Origin: Actinomycetota bacterium
Lineage (GTDB): Bacteria; Actinomycetota; Humimicrobiia; Humimicrobiales; Humimicrobiaceae
Assembly (NCBI GenBank): GCA_028695395.1
Contig: JAQVJB010000035.1
Span: 1 to 15,732, forward strand
Direction of reading: 5' to 3'
Length of the DNA: 15,732 nt
This document shows positions 1 to 7,444 of the stretch, in pieces (position 1 is the first letter of the stretch; every line of letters starts with the position of its first letter). A model generated the notes under the pieces. The model made no database searches. It was given only the letters and a program-made list of their open reading frames with translations, and was not told the DNA's origin. A program made the translations under genes and the position numbers.

Positions 1-74
1 GCAAAGCCTGCAAGTACTGAGAAAAAAACAGGTAAAAAAATACTTTTTTCATTATTGTGATTTTCACTACTCAT
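1..74 (-). CDS. YtxH-like small membrane protein, N-terminal fragment
   Basis: Only the first 24 codons are inside the window; the gene runs off the left edge. The start ATG (74-72) directly follows the TAA stop of the DUF948-like gene, with a strong AAGGAGG ribosome binding site embedded in that gene's last codons, so the two are translationally coupled. The visible residues are a short polar start (MSSENHNNEKS) followed by a hydrophobic stretch ending in VLAGFA, which looks like the beginning of a Gly/Ala-rich transmembrane segment. This is how YtxH-type (gas-vesicle-like) proteins begin, and they are often paired with DUF948 proteins. The assignment rests on the short N-terminus and the neighbour, so it is tentative. 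Confidence 0.5.
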   Translation of the reverse strand, partial: MSSENHNNEKSIFLPVFFSVLAGF

Positions 75-452
75 TTAACCCTCCTTGGATTTTTCTTTAT
101 TATTTTTGCTTTCATTAGACACAGCCTGCATCATGCCCGCAAAAGTACTGATTACTTTTATTACGGGGCTTGTAACTAATATCCTTGCCAGTTTAACTAC
201 TTTTTGCAGCTGCAATACTATGGAACTGACACTCTGAGTAATCTCATTGATGCTTCCTATCTCGCTATTAAGCTTTGAGACTGTCTGATTTAAATTATCC
301 ACAACCGGAAACAGGCTTGTCTCAAGCTTCTCAGCTAATTTTTTTACTCTTATAAGTAATTTTACAAGAGGTACGGATACAATAATACCTATCAGGGAAA
401 ATACCGATATAAGTATTATTGATATTATTCCTACTATTTCAAGAGATGTCAT
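75..452 (-). CDS. DUF948-like membrane-anchored protein
   Basis: A 125-residue protein with one N-terminal transmembrane segment (about residues 5-34, rich in Ile/Val/Ser). It is followed by a long amphipathic helical region with Leu/Val heptad-like spacing (about 40-100) and a charged Lys/Glu/Asn tail (113-125). This size and layout match DUF948 proteins, which are single-pass proteins of unknown role, often next to YtxH-like proteins as here. The start ATG (452-450) has an AGGGG ribosome binding site about six bases upstream and lies about 48 bases downstream of a good promoter. The cytoplasmic helical part could oligomerise or bind the partner protein, but no enzymatic motif is visible. 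Family assignment is by pattern only. Confidence 0.65.
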   Translation of the reverse strand: MTSLEIVGIISIILISVFSLIGIIVSVPLVKLLIRVKKLAEKLETSLFPVVDNLNQTVSKLNSEIGSINEITQSVSSIVLQLQKVVKLARILVTSPVIKVISTFAGMMQAVSNESKNNKEKSKEG

Positions 453-506
453 TTTAAACCCCTGGTTATCAATTAAAAATATTAATATAACTGACTATGC
501 TTTTTT

Positions 507-535
507 ATTATATTAATTTTAACTATATTATTCAA
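507..535 (-). promoter_or_regulatory. Sigma-A type promoter for the DUF948/YtxH-like pair
   Basis: On the minus strand a -35 box TTGAAT (535-530) is followed, after exactly 17 bases, by a perfect -10 box TATAAT (512-507). Transcription would start near 500, leaving a leader of about 48 bases before the ATG at 452. The surroundings are very AT-rich, so chance matches are possible, but the spacing and both boxes fit well. Confidence 0.55.
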
Positions 536-604
536 AAAAATGTAAATCTATTTTATAATTCATGTGACTCAAAAGAGATTTACATAAATTGCCGGTTTAT
601 TTTT

Positions 605-634
605 TTGATAATAATATCTTTTAATAAATATTAA
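605..634 (+). promoter_or_regulatory. Possible promoter for the 667 gene
   Basis: TTGATA (605-610) and TATTAA (629-634) are separated by 18 bases, upstream of an AAGGGA ribosome binding site at 658-663. The -35 box is close to consensus but the -10 box is weak and the region is nearly all A/T, so this is only a candidate. Confidence 0.3.
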
Positions 635-666
635 AATATTTTTATAAAATTATAAAAAAGGGAAAG

Positions 667-1272
667 ATGAAACTAAAAGCAAAAAAAGTGAAATCAGTTA
701 TTTTCTCAGTAGTTCTATTAGTGTTTTCTTTTACAATTATATTTACGGCATCCTCATGTTTTGCAGGAACTGACAGTGCAACCACTATTAATGATTCTCT
801 TGAAGAAGAACTGGAAGAGACTGGGATATCTGATGAAATTGAAGAAGAAATAGTTGAAGCTGTTAAAGGCGAGGACTTGACTGATTATGATAATGCTCAG
901 GTCGGTGCAGAGATTAAAGGTGCAATTCCGGGATTTTTATGCACCAATAAGGATAATATCATAACCATTGAAGTAAAAAATACTTCCGATTTTACCTGGA
1001 GAGTTGATTCCAAATACCCTGTCAAGGTAGCCTATCATTATTATGGCCAGGATGTTGATGCAAATGATTATGACGGGACCTCAAGAAGTGTATTTGAAAA
1101 TGATGTAGAGCCTGGAGAAACTGCAAAGATAGACGTATTGATAAATGATATCACGCAATCGGGCAATTATGTACTGCAGATAGATATAGTGCTCGAAGGA
1201 AAATACTGGTTTTCTTCCAAAGGAGTAGAGATGCTGGAAAGCCCGGTTTTCTTTTCAGAATGTGCTCAATAA
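667..1272 (+). CDS. Putative lipoprotein with acidic linker and Ig-like domain
   Basis: A 201-residue exported protein that I cannot assign to a named function. It has a Lys-rich N-terminus, a hydrophobic core (residues 11-27) and a lipobox-like ASSC ending at Cys31, so it is probably a lipoprotein; the -3 position is Ala rather than the usual Leu. Residues 44-75 form a strongly acidic linker (runs of Glu/Asp). Residues about 80-197 look like a beta-sandwich: the pattern of valine-rich strands, 'NTSDFTW', 'VAYHYY', a DG turn, 'VEPGET' and 'YVLQIDIVLEGKYWFS' resembles Ig-like modules attached to some bacterial glycosyltransferases and surface proteins. Cys92 and Cys199 could form a disulfide. 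The ribosome binding site AAGGGA lies very close to the ATG. The gene is monocistronic, followed by a terminator at 1328-1366. Confidence 0.7.
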   Translation: MKLKAKKVKSVIFSVVLLVFSFTIIFTASSCFAGTDSATTINDSLEEELEETGISDEIEEEIVEAVKGEDLTDYDNAQVGAEIKGAIPGFLCTNKDNIITIEVKNTSDFTWRVDSKYPVKVAYHYYGQDVDANDYDGTSRSVFENDVEPGETAKIDVLINDITQSGNYVLQIDIVLEGKYWFSSKGVEMLESPVFFSECAQ

Positions 1273-1327
1273 GAAGCAGATGGGACATATTGTAGTACTA
1301 GAATAATAAATTTCATAAAATATAATT

Positions 1328-1366
1328 AAAGCCTGAAAGAGATTTAATCCATTTCAGGCTTTTTTA
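1328..1366 (+). terminator. Rho-independent terminator, possibly bidirectional
   Basis: The arms AAAGCCTGAAA (1328-1338) and TTTCAGGCTTT (1352-1362) pair fully over 11 bases around a 13-base loop and run into a T tract on the plus strand. It ends the 667 gene. On the minus strand the hairpin is followed by a less regular TTTAATTATATTTT tract, so it may also stop transcripts leaving purC. Confidence 0.8.
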
Positions 1367-1404
1367 TTTGAATTTAAATTATTAAACGATTTTCTTAAAA
1401 CTAA

Positions 1405-2301
1405 TTAATGGTTTATTTGAAATTTTTTACCGACAATATTTTCATATGAGGTTATATATCTCTCTGTTGTTTTTAATATGATTTCTTCTGGCAATTCAGG
1501 AGGAACTGAATTTCTGTCCCAGCTGGACGATAAAAGATAGTCTCTTAAAAATTGTTTATCAAAACTTTTCTGTGACTTACCGACTTTATAGTCGTTTTTA
1601 AACCAGAATCTAGATGAATCAGGGGTAAGGACTTCGTCTGCAAGAATAATATTGCCATTTAAAAATCCGAATTCAAATTTTGTATCTGCTATTATGATTC
1701 CTTTATCTGATGCATGATGCGCAGCACTTTTGTAAATATCTATGCTTTTTTTCTTAATAAGCTCCATGACTTCTTTCCCGAATCTGCCAGAAGCTTCTTT
1801 AAAACTTAGCGGCATATCATGTCCTTCTGATTCTTTCGTAGTAGGTGTAAAAATAGGCTCTGGAAATTTTGCACACATCTCAAGCCCGGAAGGCAGGACT
1901 TCATCTCCGACTTTACCGGTTTCAAGATATTCATTCCAGGCAGAACCAGTTATATATCCTCTGACTATGCATTCAACAGGAAGAATATCAAGCTTTTTTA
2001 CTATTACAGCTCTGCCTCTTAGAATTTCTTCATAATTCTTTAATTCTTCTGGAAATTTATCAAAATCAGATTGAACGATATGATTGTCTACCTGTTTATT
2101 TAAATAATTAAACCAGAATAAAGAAATCTGGTTTAAAAGAATTCCTTTATAGGGGATAAGGGTAGGTAAAACATAATCAAAAGCAGATATTCTATCCGTA
2201 GTTACTATCAGAAGGTTCTCCCCGGTCTCAAAAACTTCTCTTACTTTACCTGTTTTTATTTTTTTTAATCCTTTTATTTCAATATTCCCTATTGTCTTCA
2301 A
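1405..2301 (-). CDS. purC: Phosphoribosylaminoimidazole-succinocarboxamide (SAICAR) synthase
   Basis: This cytoplasmic enzyme of de novo purine synthesis joins CAIR and aspartate, using ATP, to give SAICAR. The 298 residues are the length of the longer (yeast-like) SAICAR synthases. Clear family motifs are GKVREVFE (18-25), TTDRISAFD (34-42), VECIVRGYITGSAW (109-122), FTPTTKESEGHD (151-162), IIIADTKFEFG (202-212) and ADEVLTPDSSRFW (221-233). The start is a TTG (2301-2299), chosen because a GGGAGG ribosome binding site sits five bases upstream and the protein then begins just before the conserved GKVREVFE region. It lies 35 bases downstream of the glycerate kinase gene on the same strand and is probably the last gene of an mtnP-glycerate kinase-purC transcript. 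Confidence 0.96.
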   Translation of the reverse strand: MKTIGNIEIKGLKKIKTGKVREVFETGENLLIVTTDRISAFDYVLPTLIPYKGILLNQISLFWFNYLNKQVDNHIVQSDFDKFPEELKNYEEILRGRAVIVKKLDILPVECIVRGYITGSAWNEYLETGKVGDEVLPSGLEMCAKFPEPIFTPTTKESEGHDMPLSFKEASGRFGKEVMELIKKKSIDIYKSAAHHASDKGIIIADTKFEFGFLNGNIILADEVLTPDSSRFWFKNDYKVGKSQKSFDKQFLRDYLLSSSWDRNSVPPELPEEIILKTTERYITSYENIVGKKFQINH

Positions 2302-2336
2302 AATAACCTCCCGAATTTATTTATTAGTAAAACCGC

Positions 2337-3491
2337 TTATTTTTTAAATCTCATGCTTTTCAGAAAAAAATTCATTAGTTCTCTTGTGCTATTATATAGC
2401 AGTTCATCAGCATTCTCTACAGCATCATTTAAATCCATAGGTTTGTTTATTATTGAAAAATTCCCAGCAAAGAGGCCGTTGTTTTCACGCGAGACATTTT
2501 TTCTGTCAATCAGGACAGAACCATTAATGGTTATTACAGGTATGCCATGTTTTTTTGCCAGACTTGCTACGCCGAAAGCGCTTTTGCCAAAAAAAGTCTG
2601 CCTGTCAAATGCTCCTTCTCCTGTAATGACAAGATCGGCACCTTTTATTTTTTCTTCAATGCCCGTTACATCCATTATTATATTAACGCCTATCCTTAAC
2701 TTCGCATTTAGAAATGCCACCATTCCGCCTCCAAGGCCGCCTGAAGCTCCTGCTCCCTTAAGATCTCTTATATTCTTACCAAGATCATTTTTTATTACTT
2801 TGGCGAAATTAATAAGCCCTCTGTTAAGCTCCCTTATCATCTTTGAGTCTGCTCCTTTTTGAGCTGCATAAACATAAGCTGCGCCATTTTTTCCGGTAAG
2901 AGGATTTTCCACATCGCATGCACATTCAAATAAAACATCTTTTGCTTTTTTATACAGGCCAGTCATATCTATCTTCTTTATTTTCTGAAGCTGTTTGCCG
3001 CCATAACCTAGCAGATTTTCATTTTCATCATAAAACCTGATTCCAAGTGCCTGAGCCATGCCCATTCCGCCATCATTGGTCGCGCTTCCTCCTATGCCCA
3101 GAATTATTTTTTTTGCGTTTTTATCAATTGCCTCCTTTATTAGCTGCCCTGTTCCATAAGTTGTCGTCTCCATTGGATTTCTTTTATCGAAAGGAAGCAT
3201 CCAGAGCCCGGAAGCGGAAGCCATTTCTATTACTGCGATATTACTCTTGAGCATTCCGAACTTAGTCTCAATGTCTTTTCCCAGAGGATCTTTTACAACA
3301 GCTTTGATATATTTGCCGCCTAGACTTTCAACCAATGTTTCAAGGGTGCCGTCACCGCCATCTGCCATAGGGTTTGTTTCAATAATTACTGATTCATCTA
3401 AATCTTTTATTACCCCAGCGATTGTATTGCAAACCTGGTTGGCAGTCAGACTACCTTTATACTTGTCACATGCAATAAGTATTTTAAGCAT
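2337..3491 (-). CDS. Glycerate 2-kinase (GarK/GlxK family)
   Basis: A 384-residue kinase that phosphorylates D-glycerate; members of this family (PF02595, type 1) usually make 2-phosphoglycerate, feeding lower glycolysis. Characteristic motifs are DKYKGSLTA (9-17), MADGGDGT (42-49), GIGGSATNDGGMG (132-144), CDVENPL (192-198), GAGASGGLGGG (247-257) and VITGEGAFDRQT (288-299) followed by GKS at 302-304. Length and motif order are normal for a complete enzyme. The ATG at 3491 has no recognisable Shine-Dalgarno sequence, unlike its neighbours, so translation may depend on ribosomes finishing mtnP 32 bases upstream. Its place between a nucleoside phosphorylase and purC is not explained by a single pathway. 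The gene could be named garK or glxK; the sequence does not decide between them. Confidence 0.93.
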   Translation of the reverse strand: MLKILIACDKYKGSLTANQVCNTIAGVIKDLDESVIIETNPMADGGDGTLETLVESLGGKYIKAVVKDPLGKDIETKFGMLKSNIAVIEMASASGLWMLPFDKRNPMETTTYGTGQLIKEAIDKNAKKIILGIGGSATNDGGMGMAQALGIRFYDENENLLGYGGKQLQKIKKIDMTGLYKKAKDVLFECACDVENPLTGKNGAAYVYAAQKGADSKMIRELNRGLINFAKVIKNDLGKNIRDLKGAGASGGLGGGMVAFLNAKLRIGVNIIMDVTGIEEKIKGADLVITGEGAFDRQTFFGKSAFGVASLAKKHGIPVITINGSVLIDRKNVSRENNGLFAGNFSIINKPMDLNDAVENADELLYNSTRELMNFFLKSMRFKK

Positions 3492-3523
3492 TAAGTAAAA
3501 TTCATTAATTAAATCTTATTCTT

Positions 3524-4333
3524 TTACCCTATTGTAGCTGTTTTTAAAGCTGATGAACAAATACATTCCCTGTTTCTGCTTATCTTGGGTATCGCTTTAA
3601 AAAGTAATTTGCGAAGTTTATCATTATTATCATTAAAAACTTTTATAACTTCTTCATAGGTAACAGGTTTTATTTCAGGATTACCCTCCAGGCCGGCATC
3701 ATAATCTGTTATAAGAGAAATATTCACATAGCAGATTTCCATTTCTCTTGCAAGATAACATTCAGGATATTGTGTCATATTAATTACTTCCCAGCCTTGA
3801 GAAGAAAACCATCTGCTCTCAGATTTAGTAGAGAATCTGGGCCCCTGTATTATCACCACTGTACCTTTTTCGTGATAGGAAATGCCGATTTCAGAGGCAC
3901 TCTGTATAACAGCTTCCCTTAAATCAGGACAATAAGGGTGGGCAGATGATACATGTCTTGTAACAGGGCCATCATAAAAAGTATCTTTCCTGGAATTAGT
4001 CCTGTCAATAAACTGATCACAGAAAACAAAATCTCCTGGCTTTATATGAGGCTGAAGGCTGCCAGCAGAACAAGGACCAAATAATCTTTTAACCCCAATC
4101 TTTTTCATAGCATAAACATTAGCTCTATAATTAATCATATGAGGTGGAAATGAGTGATTTCTGCCATGCCTGGGAAGAAAAGCCACATCTATACCTTCAT
4201 GTTTGCCGATTACTATTTTATCTGAGGGAGCTCCATAGGGCGTTTCAATATAAAATTCATCTTTTATATCCAGAAAAGAATAAAATCCCGAACCTCCAAA
4301 TACGCCTATCTCGGCACTTGGTAATTTTTTCAT
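3524..4333 (-). CDS. mtnP: S-methyl-5'-thioadenosine phosphorylase
   Basis: This enzyme splits methylthioadenosine with phosphate into adenine and methylthioribose-1-phosphate, salvaging purine and methionine sulfur. Of 269 residues, visible family signatures are GGSGFY (13-18), ETPYGAPSD (30-38), RHGRNH (55-60), the phosphate-site segment CSAGSL (88-93), DQFIDRT (106-112), GPRFSTKSESRWF (164-176), NMTQYPE (185-191) and TDYDAG (209-214). The two aspartates of TDYD are those that favour 6-amino purines, so MTA is more likely the substrate than methylthioinosine or guanosine. The C-terminal CxC...AL element is found in many bacterial (notably actinobacterial) homologues. An AAGGAG ribosome binding site lies just upstream of the ATG at 4333. 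It is the first gene of a minus-strand run with glycerate kinase and purC. Confidence 0.92.
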   Translation of the reverse strand: MKKLPSAEIGVFGGSGFYSFLDIKDEFYIETPYGAPSDKIVIGKHEGIDVAFLPRHGRNHSFPPHMINYRANVYAMKKIGVKRLFGPCSAGSLQPHIKPGDFVFCDQFIDRTNSRKDTFYDGPVTRHVSSAHPYCPDLREAVIQSASEIGISYHEKGTVVIIQGPRFSTKSESRWFSSQGWEVINMTQYPECYLAREMEICYVNISLITDYDAGLEGNPEIKPVTYEEVIKVFNDNNDKLRKLLFKAIPKISRNRECICSSALKTATIG

Positions 4334-4411
4334 TCTGCTCCTTTCATTAATTATCTGAATGAAAATAATCAGCTAAAGATATTTTAAAAAAGAAAACTTT
4401 CAGTGACTGAT

Positions 4412-4440
4412 ATCATATAAATTTCATTTATTTTTTACAA
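4412..4440 (-). promoter_or_regulatory. Probable promoter of the mtnP-glycerate kinase-purC run
   Basis: On the minus strand, TTGTAA (4440-4435) and TATGAT (4417-4412) are separated by 17 bases. Transcription would begin near 4405, giving a leader of about 72 bases before the mtnP ATG. No riboswitch-like structure is obvious in that leader. The boxes are imperfect and the region is AT-rich. Confidence 0.42.
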
Positions 4441-4506
4441 ACTCAATTTTTATTTGAGGACATTACTTTCCTTATTAAATATAATTATTTTTTTATTTTC
4501 TGATAA

Positions 4507-4512
4507 TATAAT
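4507..4512 (+). promoter_or_regulatory. Candidate -10 box for the yjbQ-family/rarA pair
   Basis: A perfect TATAAT lies about 31 bases upstream of the ATG at 4543. A convincing -35 box at 16-18 bases is missing, and a second TATAAT occurs at 4480-4485, so which element is used is unclear. Confidence 0.3.
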
Positions 4513-4542
4513 ATTAAATAAGATAAATTAGAAAAGGAAAAT

Positions 4543-4950
4543 ATGAAGATAATAGATATAAAGACTTTCCAAAGAGTAGATTTTATAAATATTACAGGAG
4601 AAATAGAAAAAATAATTAATGATTCAAAAGTAGACAATGGCCTGGTTTGTTTATTTGTCCCCCACACAACAGCCTCGCTTACATTAAATGAAAATGCTGA
4701 TCCTTCTGTAAAAAATGATATTAAATCCAAGCTTGAAAATCTAATACCGAAAAATGATAATTATACGCATGCTGAGGGGAATTCTGACTCCCATCTGAAA
4801 TCAAGCATATTTGGAGCAAGCCTTACGCTTATTATCTCCAGGGGAAGACCTGTTTTAGGAACATGGCAAGGAATTTATTACTGTGAGTTTGACGGACCAA
4901 GGAATAGAAAATTATACATTAAAATAATAAAAGACAATGACTCTATTTGA
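4543..4950 (+). CDS. YjbQ/UPF0047 family protein (secondary thiamine-phosphate synthase enzyme family)
   Basis: A 135-residue soluble protein with the full set of conserved motifs of the YjbQ family: PHTTASLTLNENAD (40-53), HAEGNSDSHL (76-85) with two conserved His residues, and GTWQGIYYCEFDGPRNR (106-122). Some family members have weak thiamine-phosphate synthase activity when overproduced, which is why databases label the family so, but the physiological role is not settled. The ATG is preceded by an AAAAGGA ribosome binding site. The last 14 bases overlap the start of rarA, so the two are probably cotranscribed and translationally coupled; the functional reason for the pairing is not apparent. 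Confidence 0.93.
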   Translation: MKIIDIKTFQRVDFINITGEIEKIINDSKVDNGLVCLFVPHTTASLTLNENADPSVKNDIKSKLENLIPKNDNYTHAEGNSDSHLKSSIFGASLTLIISRGRPVLGTWQGIYYCEFDGPRNRKLYIKIIKDNDSI

Positions 4951-6286
4951 CAATATTAATAAGGAAACTGTAAAAAATAATAAGTATTCACCCCTTGCAG
5001 ATAGAATAAGGCCTGTTAATCTTGATGATTTTGTCGGACAGGAACATCTTTTTGGAAAAGACAAAATACTCAGGAAGATTATTGAAAATGATAACTTAAG
5101 CTCAATGATATTCTGGGGGCCTCCCGGAAGCGGCAAGACTACAGCTGCTGGGATAATAAAAGAAAAGACTAAAAACAAATTCCTTTCTTTTTCTGCAGTT
5201 ACGGCAGGCATAAAACAAATAAAAGAAATAATGGACATGGCCGCAAGGGAAATTGACCTTACTGGACGAAAAACAGTTTTATTTATTGATGAGATACATA
5301 GGTTCAATAAAGCCCAGCAGGATGCATTCCTTCCATTTGTAGAAAAGGGTACAATAATCTTATTGGGCGCTACAACGGAAAATCCATCCTTTGAAGTAAA
5401 TTCGGCGCTTCTTTCAAGATGCAAGGTTTTTGTCTTTAACAGGCTCACTGATAAAGACATAAGTTTTCTGCTAAAAAATGCCATAAATGATAAAGCAAAA
5501 GGTTACGGTGAGCTTGATATAAAAATCAATGCAGATACCATTGCTTTTATATCTCAATTCGCAGATGGAGATGCGAGAATAGCATACAATATACTCGAGC
5601 TTTCAATTCAAATGCTGACAGATAAAAATAAAAAAAATATTGAGATTACAATTCCTGATATTGAACGCATTATACAGAAGAAAATGCTTTTCTATGATAA
5701 AAATGGCGAGGAACATTATAACCTCATTTCTGCACTGCATAAAAGTATGCGCGGAAGCGATCCTGATGCTGCAGCGTACTGGACGATAAGGATGATTGAG
5801 TCAGGCGAAGACCAACTTTATATCATAAGGAGGATAATAAGATTTGCATCTGAAGATATAGGCCTGGCTGATACCAATGCTTTAACAGTTTCTTTAGCTG
5901 CAAAAGAAGCTTTCCAGTTTATCGGGCCTCCTGAAGGTAATCTTCCAATAGTTGAAGCAGCAGTATATTGCGCTATGGCTCCTAAAAGCAATTCTCTTTA
6001 TGTGACCTATAATAATATAATGAAAGATATAAATAAGTATCTTTCATTGCCTGTTCCCCTTCATATAAGAAACGCGCCTACAAAACTCATGAAAGAAACG
6101 GGTTATGGTAAAGGATATGCATATCCGCATGATTATAAAGATGCAATAGTCAGCCAGTCTTATCTTCCTGAGGAAATAGCAAAAAAACAGTTTTATTATC
6201 CTACAGAAAGAGGATTTGAAAAAATCCTGAAGGAAAGATTAAACAAAATAAAAGAATATAAAAAGAAACTTAATAAAAATTTTTGA
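4937..6286 (+). CDS. rarA: Replication-associated recombination protein A (AAA+ ATPase)
   Basis: RarA (MgsA, the homologue of eukaryotic WRNIP1) is a cytoplasmic AAA+ ATPase acting at stalled replication forks and related in fold to clamp-loader subunits. In 449 residues the sequence shows the family entry ADRIRPVNLDDFVGQEHLFG (21-40), Walker A GPPGSGKT (61-68), Walker B VLFIDEIH (114-121), sensor 1 LLGATTENPS (142-151) and the arginine-finger region ALLSRC (157-162). The C-terminal half carries the helical tetramerisation region, with HKSMRGSDPDAAAYW and ASEDIGLADTNAL, both hallmarks of RarA rather than DnaX or RuvB. The start fits the usual 'MxLFD' opening of the family and overlaps the YjbQ-family gene by 14 bases; no strong ribosome binding site is present, consistent with coupling. 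No clear terminator follows before the convergent asd gene. Confidence 0.96.
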   Translation: MTLFDNINKETVKNNKYSPLADRIRPVNLDDFVGQEHLFGKDKILRKIIENDNLSSMIFWGPPGSGKTTAAGIIKEKTKNKFLSFSAVTAGIKQIKEIMDMAAREIDLTGRKTVLFIDEIHRFNKAQQDAFLPFVEKGTIILLGATTENPSFEVNSALLSRCKVFVFNRLTDKDISFLLKNAINDKAKGYGELDIKINADTIAFISQFADGDARIAYNILELSIQMLTDKNKKNIEITIPDIERIIQKKMLFYDKNGEEHYNLISALHKSMRGSDPDAAAYWTIRMIESGEDQLYIIRRIIRFASEDIGLADTNALTVSLAAKEAFQFIGPPEGNLPIVEAAVYCAMAPKSNSLYVTYNNIMKDINKYLSLPVPLHIRNAPTKLMKETGYGKGYAYPHDYKDAIVSQSYLPEEIAKKQFYYPTERGFEKILKERLNKIKEYKKKLNKNF

Positions 6287-6402
6287 ATAAAGTGTCTAAT
6301 ATAGATATAAAATTAATTAGATTCCAGTTCTAAGAAATAATATAAGTACTAAAAATAGAATAATATAAATTCAGATAAATAAGTTTTAGATGTAGAATTT
6401 TT

Positions 6403-7422
6403 TCAGACCAGGTTATACGTCCCCAGAAGTTCAGCAATCTGTATTGCGTTTAATGCCGCACCTTTTCTCAGCTGGTCACCGACAACCCACATGCATATGC
6501 CGTTGGGACATGAGATATCTTCTCTTATTCTTCCAACAAAAACATTGTCCTTACCTGAAGAATCAAGAGTGGTCGGGTATATTTTATTTTTAAAATCATC
6601 TTTTAACGTGATACCGGGTGCATTTTTTAATGCTTCCATGCATTCAGCAACTGTAAGTTTTCTTTCAGTTTCTATATTTACAGATTCAGAATGCGAAGTA
6701 AGTACCGGGACTCTAACTGTAGTAGCAGATATCATAATGTTTTCATCACCCATTATTTTTCTTGTTTCATTTGTCATTTTCATTTCTTCTTTTGTATAAC
6801 CGTTATCAAGAAAAACATCTATATGGGGTATGACATTAAATGCTATTCTTTGGGGAAAGATTTCGTTTATTATCTCGCCATCTTTTTTATTTATTATTTT
6901 TTCAACCTGGTCCTGAAGCTCTACAATTCCTTTTGCTCCTGCTCCGGAAACAGACTGATATGTACTGACTACCACCCTTTTTATCCTTGAAATATCATAT
7001 ATAGGTTTTAAGGCAACTACCATTATAATAGTCGAACAGTTGGGATTTGCTATTATGCCTTTATGCAATTTTACATCACCAGGATTTACCTCAGGGACAA
7101 TAAGCGGTACCTTCTCGTCCATCCTGAAAGCGCTGCTGTTATCTATTACTACTGCACCGCTTTCCACTGCATATGGAGCAAATTCTATTGACCTTGAAGC
7201 TCCAGCAGAAAATAAAGCAATGTCTATGTTTTTAAAAGAATCTCTTTTTAATTCTTTTACTTCTAATTCTTCACCTTTAAATTTGATTTTTTTACCAGCT
7301 GATTTCACTGAAGCAAGCGGCAGCAGATTTTTTACCGGCAGTTTTCTCTCTTCAAGAATGGATAAAAAAACATTGCCCACGGCACCTGTTGCACCAGCAA
7401 TAGCTACATTATATTCTTTCAA
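6403..7422 (-). CDS. asd: Aspartate-semialdehyde dehydrogenase
   Basis: This enzyme reduces aspartyl-4-phosphate with NADPH to aspartate semialdehyde, the branch-point precursor of lysine/diaminopimelate, threonine and methionine. Its 339 residues contain the nucleotide-binding GATGAVG (10-16), the DNSSAFR segment (94-100), the catalytic cysteine Cys129 in NPNCST, TYQSVSGAG (154-162) and the catalytic-base His244 in TSHSES. The C-terminal GDQLRKGAALNA is also typical. The start is a TTG (7422-7420) with a strong CAGGAGGA ribosome binding site five bases upstream, and the protein then begins directly before the Rossmann beta-strand. It lies 22 bases after lysC on the same strand, so the two form an operon for consecutive steps. 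Confidence 0.96.
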   Translation of the reverse strand: MKEYNVAIAGATGAVGNVFLSILEERKLPVKNLLPLASVKSAGKKIKFKGEELEVKELKRDSFKNIDIALFSAGASRSIEFAPYAVESGAVVIDNSSAFRMDEKVPLIVPEVNPGDVKLHKGIIANPNCSTIIMVVALKPIYDISRIKRVVVSTYQSVSGAGAKGIVELQDQVEKIINKKDGEIINEIFPQRIAFNVIPHIDVFLDNGYTKEEMKMTNETRKIMGDENIMISATTVRVPVLTSHSESVNIETERKLTVAECMEALKNAPGITLKDDFKNKIYPTTLDSSGKDNVFVGRIREDISCPNGICMWVVGDQLRKGAALNAIQIAELLGTYNLV

Positions 7423-7444
7423 AAAAATCCTCCTGACATAAAAA

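Noticed and set aside
2353..2862. A 169-codon plus-strand open frame opposite the glycerate kinase gene
   Set aside because: It is antisense to well-conserved glycerate kinase motifs and has no supporting ribosome binding site or family likeness.
4912..5484. A 190-codon minus-strand open frame opposite rarA
   Set aside because: It lies wholly antisense to the conserved ATPase core of rarA, including both Walker motifs, and its translation is a hydrophobic, Ser/Phe-rich sequence with no recognisable family. It is a shadow of the rarA codons.
6287..6402. Search for a terminator between convergent rarA and asd; TCTAAT/ATTAGA repeat at 6295-6321
   Set aside because: The repeat is only six A/T-rich pairs with a 15-base loop and no T tract on either strand. 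I see no convincing terminator in this gap.
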